Shown: positions 1 to 8,719 of the stretch, one piece after another
How the letters are laid out: each line of letters opens with the position of its first letter
Numbering within the stretch: the stretch's first letter is position 1
From: Rhynchopus sp. YZ270_cl-10
Lineage: Eukaryota; Euglenozoa; Diplonemea; Diplonemida; Diplonemidae
Assembly: GCA_964035575.1 (NCBI GenBank)
Contig: OZ037856.1
Span: 248,001 to 312,000, forward strand
Reading direction: 5' to 3'
DNA length: 64,000 nucleotides
The notes under the pieces: model-generated
What the model was told of the DNA's origin: nothing
Database searches by the model: none
The model's input: the letters and a program-made list of their open reading frames with translations, nothing else
Made by a program: the position numbers and the translations under genes

Positions 1-236
1 GTCATGAGAGCATGTGTCGTCACACTGTGTTGTGCAAAATTTTACCCCACCGTGTATGAAAAAGTCCCCCCTTCCCACCCAAAAACATGACCTAACCCAT
101 AACATGGTAATTTACCCCCCCCCCTTACCCCCTCATTTACCCCCCCCCCCCTTATTTTACCCCCTTATTTCCAAAATTTCCGGTTCACCGACCCAAAGGG
201 GGGGGGGGGGTAAAGGACCACGAATAGGACTGATAT
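1..236. repeat. G/C-run dispersed repeat, copy 1
   Basis: AT-rich spacers alternate with long C or G runs joined by a recurring GGTAAAGGACCA word, and the copy ends in CACGAATAGGACTGAT (about 221-236). Copy 2 at 2725-2945 is the same sequence inverted, roughly 90% identical by eye, and copy 3 at 3530-3675 shares the G-run half. The copy is probably cut by the window edge. It lies downstream of the SAM-domain gene, so it may be in its 3' UTR or intergenic. The family is unrecognised. The G runs could fold as G-quadruplexes (inference). Confidence 0.75.
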
Positions 237-388
237 AAAAAAACACATACACAGCAACAACTGGAAGAAAGGGAAAAACCGAATTTTCGCCCCGAGTTTT
301 GTTTGTTTTAAAAAAACTTTGCTTAGAACTAACGACCTACAAAACGCACACATCCCCCATCCCACCCCCCGACACCCTTCCCCCTCGA

Positions 389-1564
389 CTATAACGCAGA
401 CTTGATCCTCTGGCACAAAGCTGTATAGGTTTTGTAAAATATCATTACCCATTTTTTTTTTTTTTGACATACCTTCCGATATTCCGATTGCCTCAAGCTG
501 TGCTTCAGTCTTTTCCCGGAGGCCTTCCACTGTGGGGGAGTTAAAAGTGGAAAAATTGAAAAAACAAAAATAAATCAGCTGAATCCGCGAAACATACCGC
601 TCGAAACCTGGTTATGTCTGAGGAGCTGTTCAAGCTTCATGGCGTTGTCAGACGGCATGTTGACCTTGCTGGAGGTGAGGAGCACGAACACATCGTTAGT
701 GTCGCGTGTCACGAACACGGGGCGGTGGCGGTTGGGCACAGTGGAGCGCTCCTCTGGTGGGGGTGGCGGCAGCTCTGTGTTCTGCAGAGGCGGTGAGTGT
801 GCCCTGCTCGAGCGTGAAGGGCTACGGTGTGAGCGCGAGGGGCTGCGGTGCGAGCGGACGCTGGTCTCGCTCCGCTTCGAGGGTGTGCTGAACTCCTGCG
901 TCGCCGCACTCTTGCGCGCCTTCCTCAACGGCACCCCCGCAGGTATCGCCCCCTGCGCGTGCGCCACACCCTCCTTCCTCACAAACTCCCTCGGAAAGTG
1001 AAACCTATTGTTCTTCGCAATATCCTTCGCCATGCCGCCCACCTCTGTGTTGAACTCCGTCCCCTGCCCCTTCAGACACTTCATATAACTCTCCGAACGA
1101 GAGCGTGATCTAGGCGACATCCCTGCTGTTGCGGTAGGCGCTGCGTGGTACTGACTGGGCCGCTTCACCTTTGTTGCCGTGTGCTGTCGTGTGTACCCTG
1201 CAGTCTTGCCACCAGAGTACCCAGAGCCCTGCGAGCCGACGGTGTTGGAACGCATGAAGGCAGAGGAGGAGGAGATGGGTGCAGTGTGTGTGACAGTCGG
1301 CGCAGTACGCACAGGGAATACCACAGGGCCTGCTGCGGTGCAGTCGGCTGGCAGAAGGTTGAGCAGCTTCCGTCTCGTCCCCACAGCAGGGATAAGCTGC
1401 TGCACATCCGACGGCGCAAGCCCCTCTATTTGCCCCAAAGAAAGAATCCCATTCCTCAACAACATCGGCTGAAGCCGCTCAATACCCCCCATCGTCAAAC
1501 GCTCAAGCATCTCATCCGACGAAACATGCCCGTTCGTCAGCTCCGGTGCACTCACAGTCCCCAT
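389..1564 (-). CDS. SAM-domain protein, 3 exons, 351 aa
   Basis: Exons (minus strand) 1564-598, 529-473 and 420-389 join in phase to 352 codons including TAG. Donors are GTATGT. Residues about 15-70 look like a sterile-alpha-motif fold (MLERLTMGGIERLQPML, then ILSLGQIEGLAPSDVQQL). The middle (about 75-290) is Ser/Pro/Arg-rich and probably disordered, with tandem Ser-His-Arg repeats. The end, made by joining all three exons (KLEQLLRHN, LREKTEAQLEAIGI, LCQRIKSAL), reads like a second SAM domain. SAM domains mediate protein-protein or RNA contacts; the partner is unknown. The start was chosen because it follows a pyrimidine tract and AG. Confident as a gene, moderate on SAM, no function assigned. 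Confidence 0.75.
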
Positions 1565-1593
1565 TTGTGTTAGTCCAATGTGGGTTCCCCTTC

Positions 1594-1625
1594 CTGAAAA
1601 ATGAAAATGAAAAGAAAAATAAGGG
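1594..1625 (-). promoter_or_regulatory. candidate trans-splice acceptor for the SAM-domain gene
   Basis: Upstream of the ATG at 1564 the minus strand has a T-rich tract ending in CAG (AG at 1594-1595), about 30 nt before the start. No upstream exon is needed to keep the frame, so this looks like a spliced-leader addition site rather than a cis acceptor. This is inference from layout; no SL gene is in the window. Confidence 0.4.
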
Positions 1626-1997
1626 TTGTCAACCCAGCTTGTGTGCCCCTTCAACACAATCGTGTGCAGCACAGTTGTGTACGTCTTGTTTTGCACAATG
1701 CAGAGAATTTTTTTTCAATGCAGTATTCTGAAATTCTGCACGAAGTGAAAGATATTGCAAGCAATGGGATGGGGGAGGTGAGAAGGTAGATCTGTTCCGT
1801 TAAAGAGGGGGCAGGGGACCCTGCTTTCCTCAAAAAGGGGGTGTTTCCCCAGCCCCACAAACTAATCGTACGGTTCACTCAAACGGTTTACAGGACTGCC
1901 AGATGCCGTGTAGCGACCCAACCTCTACGCAGCTCTACGAGCGATCATTCCAAGGCCAACGAATCGAGGACGGCGCTGTGGGTGGTGGGTTGTTTGG

Positions 1998-4989
1998 TTA
2001 GGACGGCGACCTAAGGGCTGTCAAGGTGGGTGTGGGGTGTGCATACAAAAGCTCCTCATTCTGGATGTTAACGTGCGCCATGAGCTGCTTCAGAGAGCTC
2101 AGCTCCGGGGGCGACAGTGCGTTGTTGCGGCTGGCCAGCAACAGCATCAGGTGCTCCTCCACTGCGCTGAAGACGTGCTTCCTCCCAGGGAAGTCCTTCG
2201 CGTGGATTGTCCTCAATACGCGGTGCTGTGGGGGAAGGTGGGTGTGTGTGTATATGCTACTGATCGGAGAGAAAGGCAGCTTCTTTGACCCTTCTCTCCG
2301 TGGTTTCATTCTCTTTGTGTATTTCTTACCACAACACAGAAGCGAGGAAAATCCAAGTGAAAAAGAGGGGGGAAAGAAGAATTAAGGGAACATACTACGT
2401 CATTGATTTTGAGCTTTCTCCACATATCTGCGTGCGCAAGAGGTGCGCAGAGCACTTGGTACAACGGATTGGAGTACGCCCCTTGGAAGAGATCGATCAA
2501 CTCCACTGCGGCAGTCGGGTGCGATGCAATCTGCTCTTGAAGCTGTAAAAAGAACCGTGAGAATGAGGCCTCAGCCCTGAACAAAACAAAACAAAACATT
2601 GTTTCATATACTAACTATTCTACTGAATAGATGGTATAATAGGGTGCACTAAATGTACCCAAACTTTTTTTTTTTACTTTATGTGGATTGTTTGTTTCTG
2701 ATAGTGACGTGACTCGTTTTTTTATCAGTCCTATTCGTGGTCCTTTACCCCCCCCCCCTTTGGGTCGGTGAACCGGAAATTTTGGAAAAAGGGGGGTAAA
2801 ATAAGGGGGGGGGGGTAAAGGAGGGGGTAAGAGGGGGGGGTAAAGGACCATGTTATGGGTTTGGTCATGTTTTTGGGTGGGAAGGGGGTACTTTTTCATA
2901 CACCGTGGGGTGAAATTTTGTACAACACAGTGTGACGACACATGATCTAATGATAAATGTATCGTCTGAAAAAAAATTCTCACCTCCTTGCGACCTCGCA
3001 AGTGGGCATGAATCATGGAAATCCACATCATCCACATCATCTTTCTGCCCGTGCCTGTATCATGACTGGTCAGGGATGACGATGTTGCCTCAGATTCCGT
3101 GAGGTGTCCCAAACGTATCGCCCACGCAGCACAAACGTACCCACCTGCACCCATCTACCTGCACACCCGATGAAAAACAGGGGTGAAGAATTATTTGCAC
3201 TTTACCCCTTTCCTCATTTCGAGCTTGTCTCCAGCTTCAAATCAGACCAGTCCTACAGTCTCCGGATGTACGACCCGCTGAACACATCAGCCCCTCCCAG
3301 CAAACCATCAAACAATACAGGTATGCGCTGCATTATGTGAAACTATCACCCCATAATTACACGACGGGTGGTGTTTTGTCACGAGGGACCTAAACCCCCT
3401 CGCTTCGCTCGTGGGTTTAGGTCCCTCGTGGCAAAACACCACCTGGCGTGTCGCGGTGATAATTACCCAAAAATTGCCTGGTGGCTGGTACTTTACCCCC
3501 CCAGGGGGGTAAAGTACCAGCCACAACAGGGTACTATAAGGGGGGGGGGGGGGTAAAGGACCATGTTATTTTGGCCTGAACCGTTTTTTTCTGAAAAAGG
3601 GGGTAAAATAAGGGGGGGGGGGGGGTAAAGGAAGGGGGGGGGGGGGGGGTAAATGACCACGAATAGGACTGATGTTTTTTTTTGGAAAACAAAAAAAAAC
3701 AAACGTACCTCTGGGGAAGACAGAACCCTCCCTGCGACGGCCTTGTGCACGATGCTGCCCTTCCTTCCCGATGCGTTGTAGGCTTCGAGCAGCTCGACAA
3801 TCTCCCCCAGGAGGAGCGACCCGATGAGGTAGTTCGTGTCCTCGTAGTCTTCCACGAGGATGCGCTCACCCCCAAAGTGCTCCACTTCGTTGCCTTCAAT
3901 GACACTGCCGGGAAGCGCCTTGAGCTCCTTCTGCGTAGCATGAGGATGCGCAAGGTGCGTAATTCTTTTGCTCGCCCCCTCAAACAGAGCGGTCACCGAC
4001 GTTGCAATGGGCCCTGTCGTATCATTGAATATGGACGCCACCTTAAGAACCCGCACCAAAGTGTTTGCACCACATGCTACGAGAAGCTCTTCTTGGCTAA
4101 TCCGATCCAGGCACGCCTGAACAAGACGTCTGCAATCGGGTGCCTTATGAAGCCCCATCGCGGTGCACCCCCAGAGCACGTTCGTCAGCTCGTCTGGGTC
4201 CCATCCTGACGAGGTCTCGGTTCCGTAGACCCAGGGATGGAAGAGGGGCACCCCTTCAGATTCGCTGCAGATGTAACGGTTGAGATCGCTGTGCCAGATA
4301 TGCTTTTGTCCGAGAAGGCCGAGGGCGAGGATAGATGTGGGTACGGTTTGGGGGCGGTCAATCTTATGCATCGCTTTGGCACGTTCTGCGACCTCGTGGA
4401 CAGCTTTGAGGGAGGTGTTCTTTGCGAGGATGAAGAGTGGGTTGCTCTCCATCGCTGCGACACCACCACGCGACGCAGCGTAGGCATAGCAGATCTGCGC
4501 ATAGCACGACGCAAACTCGAGGTAGATGTTCACAGAGCCGCTCCCCTTGCTGCGTTTACCCTTCGCATTGCGTGGGGTCTGCACCTTGTCCACATCCTTC
4601 CCCTTTGCAGCACGAAGTACTTTGTTCTGCTGCAGTTTCTTCTTCTCTTTGCCAACATCGAAACGGCCCTGCATGCGCGTAGACATCTGCTCCATGACCT
4701 TCCCGACCCGAGATGTCAAAGGAGTATCACGCAGATGTGCCAACATTCGTGCAGCCTCCAGGTCGTGTGTGTCGAAAAGCTTCGCAGGGTCTTGCTTCAA
4801 CATGAACTCCGCAACCTCATGCCGAGTGTTGCACTGTCGCATGCTCGTCGAGAGTGGGTTGCGGTCGAATACTTCCTCCGCCACCTCCACCTCCTCCGTC
4901 CCCTCCTCCTGCGTCGCACTGCAGTACCCACGACGCCATTGCAGCGCCTGCTGCACCCGCACAGCCCTAACTGCTGCTCTCAGATACAT
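1998..4989 (-). CDS. RAP/FASTK-like mitochondrial RNA-binding protein, 4 exons, 608 aa (tentative)
   Basis: Proposed exons (minus) 4989-3709, 3154-2984, 2542-2396 and 2225-1998 are all phase 0 and total 609 codons. The N-terminus (MYLRAAVRAVRVQQALQWRR) is basic and amphipathic, like a mitochondrial targeting peptide. The body carries helical-repeat text such as ELTNVLWGCTAMGL and LVRVLKVASIFND, reminiscent of the ALPR/FAST-type repeats of RAP-domain and FASTK proteins that act in mitochondrial RNA processing. The last exon (HVFSAVEEHLMLLLASRN, LSPPELSSLKQLMAHV) continues that pattern; no clear RAP domain is seen. Exon 2 is the least certain. Introns 1 and 2 hold large G-run and palindromic repeats. 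Other helical-repeat families remain possible. Confidence 0.55.
2725..2945. repeat. G/C-run dispersed repeat, copy 2 (inverted)
   Basis: Reverse complement of the sequence at 1-236. It begins with ATCAGTCCTATTCGTGG and ends near GTGTGACGACACATGA. It sits inside the second intron (2543-2983) of the RAP/FASTK-like gene. Together with copy 1 it flanks the whole SAM-domain gene as a 2.5-kb-spaced inverted repeat. Confidence 0.8.
3344..3475. repeat. long palindrome inside an intron
   Basis: 3367-3400 pairs with 3412-3442: the arm GGTGGTGTTTTGTCACGAGG continues into GACCTAAACCC and is repeated in reverse complement with one mismatch around a loop of about a dozen bases. Weaker pairing continues outward to the AATTAC words at 3354 and 3461. 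It is a foldback or MITE-like element in intron 1 (3155-3708) of the RAP/FASTK-like gene. Confidence 0.8.
3483..3522. repeat. 40-bp near-perfect palindrome
   Basis: GGCTGGTACTTTACCCCCC is followed directly by its reverse complement (GGGGGGTAAAGTACCAGCC). It shares the CTTTACCCCC word with the neighbouring G-run repeats, so it may be a folded derivative of them. Confidence 0.8.
3530..3675. repeat. G/C-run dispersed repeat, copy 3 (partial)
   Basis: Three or more G runs of 12-16 bases separated by TAAAGGACCA-type words, ending in CCACGAATAGGACTGAT as copy 1 does. It occupies the donor half of intron 1 of the RAP/FASTK-like gene. Confidence 0.75.
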
Positions 4990-5191
4990 TCTTTTTGTGT
5001 TTGCTTCTGTGAAGAGTAATGAACGAGGCAAAAAGGGGGGAGGATAAGGTGGGTGGCAAAAAAGAAAAGAAAGCTTGCATGAATATGCCGTGCACACACA
5101 GAAATCAAAAGAGGAAAGGATGAGAGTTTGCAGAAAGCGTTTAATGCGTAGGTGGATTCAGACTATAAAAAGAAAAAAGAAGAAAAGTTTA

Positions 5192-5227
5192 TAAGCTGAA
5201 CCTAAGCCCCTCGTGCTTAGTCACTAT
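5192..5227 (+). repeat. CTCTCGT-loop hairpin, type B
   Basis: CTAAGC pairs with GCTTAG around a CCCTCGT loop; the outer flank reads AAGCTG and TCAC. Preceded by the AAAAGTTTATAAG leader shared with other copies. Confidence 0.7.
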
Positions 5228-5240
5228 AAAAAAAGCTTGC

Positions 5241-5270
5241 AAGATGAATGTGCCTCGCGCACACAATCTT
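5241..5270 (+). repeat. CTCTCGT-loop hairpin, type A
   Basis: AAGATGAATGTGC, a short CTC loop variant, then GCGCACACAATCTT. Outer AAGAT/ATCTT and inner TGTGC/GCACA stems are both kept although the loop is shortened. Confidence 0.7.
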
Positions 5271-5689
5271 TTTGTGAAGATTGAATCTAAGCTTCGCTGC
5301 GCTGAGTCACTCTCAAAGGGGGCTTAGGGGGGAGCAAATATCAAAAATAAAAAATGTGACCAGGTAAGGTAGATCGGCACATTTTTATCCCGTTGAGAAA
5401 AAAACGCATCCCTTGGCCATCAGCCTAGAGTCACAAAGACTCTGGTCTGACGACCCCACGAGGAAAAGGGAAACTATCCAGGCAGCGAAAATCCTCTGTG
5501 TAGCACAACAACCAAACAGCGAGGGGGCAGTGCCTGACGCTGCTGCCAAAAAAACTACTGGTAGTCAACACCACGCCTGCTTTTATGGGTAAAAAAGACC
5601 CCCCCTCCATCACCCACCCCCCAGGTTACTCTGAGACTTTCCATTTCCCCCCCATCCCCGTCTCCCTTTCAGAAACTTACGTTAAAACC

Positions 5690-6550
5690 TCAGGGGTTCT
5701 GCTCGAAGGAGACACCGTACGTGCCGTCAGGGTTTTGCGATGTTTTGAAGTTATCGAGCGACATGCCGAAGTATCCGAGCACACTGTTTCCGATGCCTTT
5801 TAGGTTGTCCATGGCCTCGTCCATTTGCTCCTTTTTGCGTTTTTCTACTATAGGTGTGAGACGGTAGACAGTCTGCTGCGCGGTTACGTTGCTTGGCTGC
5901 AGTTTTTGCAGCAACTGCGCATCCTCTAATGCTTTATACAAATCGTCGTCGCCAAGCTGTTCGCAGGCTGTCATGCGACGAAGAAGCGCCTTCTCGTACT
6001 CAGGCTGCACTTTGAGAGCTGCCGAACAGTCCTTCTCCACGTCCCTCCAGTTCTCCGTTTTCATATGACACGCTGCCCTGTTACAATAATACGCGGCAGA
6101 GCTCTCTGCCGTCTTCGGCGCAGTGTGGATTGCCTTAGAGTACATCTGTATCGCCCCTTCATAGTCCCCCGAGGCATAACACTGATTGCCCGCCTTCTTA
6201 TGTTCCTCCGCCTGAGCAATCCTCTCTGTTCGCGAAGAAAGAAGGTTATCATAATAGGCACGCACCAGACGCGTCTCTGCCAGGTCCAACAACCGAACCG
6301 CCTCCCCTTCCTGACGGCGTCGTCGCCCCTCCAGCACTGCTTCCCACAGTGTGGTGAAGTACCGTGTGAGCAGTAGAGCCTCATGCCGTTTGCCGTTGGT
6401 GGTAACCTTCCAGTGTCGTATCCGTGCGGCGCCCTTAGCGCGGGGTGGTGGTGGTGGTGTGTGCGGACCCTCGGAAGACGCAGAGGACGGCTGAGGGGGA
6501 GGAGGGGAAGCAGTCACCTCCTCAGGTATCTCCTCGACAAACCCAACCAT
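5690..6550 (-). CDS. TTC1-like TPR co-chaperone, 286 aa, single exon
   Basis: Residues about 110-235 carry three tetratricopeptide repeats (EEHKKAGNQCYASGDYEGAI is the first, with the usual G-N-x-x-F/Y-x-x-G pattern, then AAYYCNRAACHMK). The C-terminus (MDNLKGIGNSVLGYFGMSLD, DGTYGVSFEQNP) matches the 'LKDLGNxxLrpFGLSxxNF' tail that I recall as specific to TTC1. TTC1 binds Hsp70/Hsp90 C-termini and some GTPase-linked partners; that role is family knowledge. The first 40 residues are Pro-rich and disordered. The ATG at 6550 follows a pyrimidine tract with AG at 6580-6581, so this is a self-contained trans-spliced gene. TGA at 5690 is clear. Confidence 0.85.
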   Translation of the reverse strand: MVGFVEEIPEEVTASPPPPQPSSASSEGPHTPPPPPRAKGAARIRHWKVTTNGKRHEALLLTRYFTTLWEAVLEGRRRRQEGEAVRLLDLAETRLVRAYYDNLLSSRTERIAQAEEHKKAGNQCYASGDYEGAIQMYSKAIHTAPKTAESSAAYYCNRAACHMKTENWRDVEKDCSAALKVQPEYEKALLRRMTACEQLGDDDLYKALEDAQLLQKLQPSNVTAQQTVYRLTPIVEKRKKEQMDEAMDNLKGIGNSVLGYFGMSLDNFKTSQNPDGTYGVSFEQNP

Positions 6551-6579
6551 TTTTGGTTTTTTTTTGCAATTCTTTGTTT

Positions 6580-6616
6580 CTGTAGAGGGGGGGAGTTGAG
6601 GAGAAAGGGAAAAGGG
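6580..6616 (-). promoter_or_regulatory. candidate trans-splice acceptor for the TPR gene
   Basis: On the minus strand a C/T-rich run of about 35 nt ends in CTACAG, 29 nt before the ATG at 6550. It is one of the cleanest spliced-leader acceptor candidates in the window (inference). Confidence 0.45.
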
Positions 6617-6651
6617 GTTTGAGATAATCTGTTTTTGATCATAATGGGGTG

Positions 6652-6795
6652 TCAGCTTTTGTAGATTTGCACAGTGGTGAAACGCACACCGCCCTGTTTT
6701 GGTGAGGGAGTTGGCTCTGCAGCGCGGTTCGTCACCCAGAACCGCAAAGTGTGTTCAAAATAATTTATTTCTATTTCCTCCTTCATGAGGTGACA
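6652..6795 (-). repeat. duplicated segment, copy 1, holding a 44-codon ORF
   Basis: About 125 bp resembles 56968-57093 (both contain GTGGTGAAACGCACAC, a GCGGTTC/GAACCGC hairpin and TCTATTTCCTCCTTCAT). In this copy the minus strand has an open frame from ATG 6786 to TGA 6652 (MKEEIEINYFEH, RFWVTNRAAEP, GVRFTTVQIYKS). It reads protein-like, but the other copy keeps only part of the frame. It may be a small gene, the last exon of a lost gene, or a structured non-coding element. I do not recognise it. Confidence 0.5.
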
Positions 6796-8719
6796 TAAGA
6801 ACAGTTGTGAAGATAAACCAAAACCTCATGATTACAATCAGTATCGCACAGTGAAAAATAAAGGTCCAGATGAACCTAAGTAAATATGGTCAAAAAGGGG
6901 GGGGAGAAAGTTGAGACTTTTTTTTTTTTGATAGATTGTTGGATTAGTGTAGTTGCCTCGGTTGTGTTGCTACAGTTTGTGCAATCTCCACTTTTCCAAA
7001 AAAAAAAAAAAAAAAATGTTAAACTCTGCATCTGAGGAGGAGGGAGCGAGATGTGGGGCAAAACACAACATAAAAAGTTACCACGGACTAGATGAATCGA
7101 GCCTGTACAGAGAGATCGAATGCGCAGCGCATTTTGACAGAGACAAAAGGTTGAACACTTTTTACCCGATCTCCACGGGATGGAGGCGCCCATACTATGA
7201 CAGGGTAGCCTTTCCACCCCCGTCTCTCTCGCTTATTCATTCTGTTACCCTTACCCATTGTCTACGTTGAGCACCGAAGCCACCCACCCACACCCCCACA
7301 ACCCCACTGTGAACGTGGTATCGTTATAGCACAAAAAAAAAAGGGGGGTGAAAACTTGTAAGATGAATGAGCCTCGTGTAGATTGTGTGGCAAAAACGCA
7401 TCCGGAAAAATGCTACATCTTTGAAAGGATTAATCTGATTGATCTTTCCCAGTAACTAGCGAATCCTGAGTGAAAAAGGATGTCCCTAAGAATATGAAGA
7501 AAAGGGGGAAAAGCCTGGGCAACTGATTTGTGGTGAATCGAAAAAAGTACGACTGTCAGAAGGAGACGAGGTTATTGCACACTACCCCACGCTGCCCTTT
7601 TAAAAAGAAAAGTTGGTTGTATTTGTACAGAAATGAATAAGTGCGACAAAGACGATACACCTGCAACACAAAGAATCCATTTTTTTCGATATCCGCAACG
7701 ACTGTAAAAGAGAGAGAACACTGAAGGCTAGGGGTGGGTTGTTATTTCGACACATCTGTAATAAAAAAAATACAGAGAATACAAAAGAGATTGCAGACAC
7801 ATGCTTGGTGTGGTTTCCATTAAAAACAATAACGTTGTGTAAAACTTAAGATGTCACATTTTTTTCAAAAATGTTGAAATACGTTTTGTATTTATTGATT
7901 TCTTTGCACTGGGGCATGGGGGGAAAAAACGCTGGCAAGGCAAACTGGCACAAATTCTAACTAAAAAAAAGTTAAAGAAGAGACAACGAAAACAGCAAAT
8001 AGAGGTAAGCTTCACTCATAGAAACCACCCATAGTTGCCTTCAAACACAACAAACCACCTATCAAATGAACCAAAAAAGAAAGAAAAGTTTTTAGGTGAC
8101 AATGAAAGTGAAGTTATTAATGCAGGCACCTCCCGTTGACCCCACGATGCCAGCTGGATGAAAGCACAAAGCACCCTGCGGCCAAACATTAAAAGGAAAC
8201 CTATGATGAAAACATAAGCCTTTCTGTGCTACCTTTTGTATCACAATCGATATCTTAATAAATGTGTCGGTATGTACCCTCACTTTTTTTTACATAAATT
8301 TCGCAAAGAAAAGAAGGAAAAAAAAAACAGCAAAAGCCGTATTACAAAATAGCAAGCCAACATTCATCCATCCAGATACCACAGCAGGGACAGAAGATAA
8401 AAAAGGTATATCGAACACCCTTTTTCGAACAAGAGTTAGAAACGTCGATGTTTTTTTTCTTTTCGTAGGCCAGCTGAGCGAAACACACTATCCCCTTCTT
8501 TTTTTGTGGCTAGAAATTCAACAACCAACTAACTGCAACGGGAAACGTAAGCTCCCCCCCTGCCCGCAACTCCACCTATTCTCCACACACACCCATAGGA
8601 ACGACGCCTCGGCATCGTCTGTGCTGTGTTCAGCACCCCCACCCCCTTTAGTCTGACTGATTTCGAGTGGAAAATCAGTCACAAAAAAAAACAAAAACAA
8701 AAATCCCCCCATCAATCTG
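6796..8719. other. 1.9-kb gene-free region
   Basis: AT-rich with A and T runs. It holds a worn type A hairpin at 7359-7386 and a dispersed repeat at 8110-8188. I see no coding frame that keeps gene-like composition. Confidence 0.55.
8110..8188. repeat. 75-bp dispersed repeat, copy 1
   Basis: Shares ATGCAGGCACCTCC, CGATGCCAGC, GGATGAAAGCACAA and ACCCTGCGGCC in the same order and spacing with 13976-14055. Neither copy keeps a shared reading frame, so it is a repeat rather than an exon. Confidence 0.7.

Larger units (their letters stand above)
4990..5689. other. gene-free gap with three hairpin repeats
   Basis: About 0.7 kb between two genes. It holds CTCTCGT-type hairpins at 5192-5227, 5241-5270 and a worn copy at 5284-5312. 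The rest is AT-rich with A and C runs, with no credible coding frame. Confidence 0.6.

Noticed and set aside
4237-5019. 260-codon plus-strand frame
   Set aside because: Antisense to exon 1 of the RAP/FASTK-like gene; no recognisable motif.
7000-7020. long A and T runs as terminators
   Set aside because: Homopolymer runs occur everywhere, including inside introns; nothing ties them to transcription ends.
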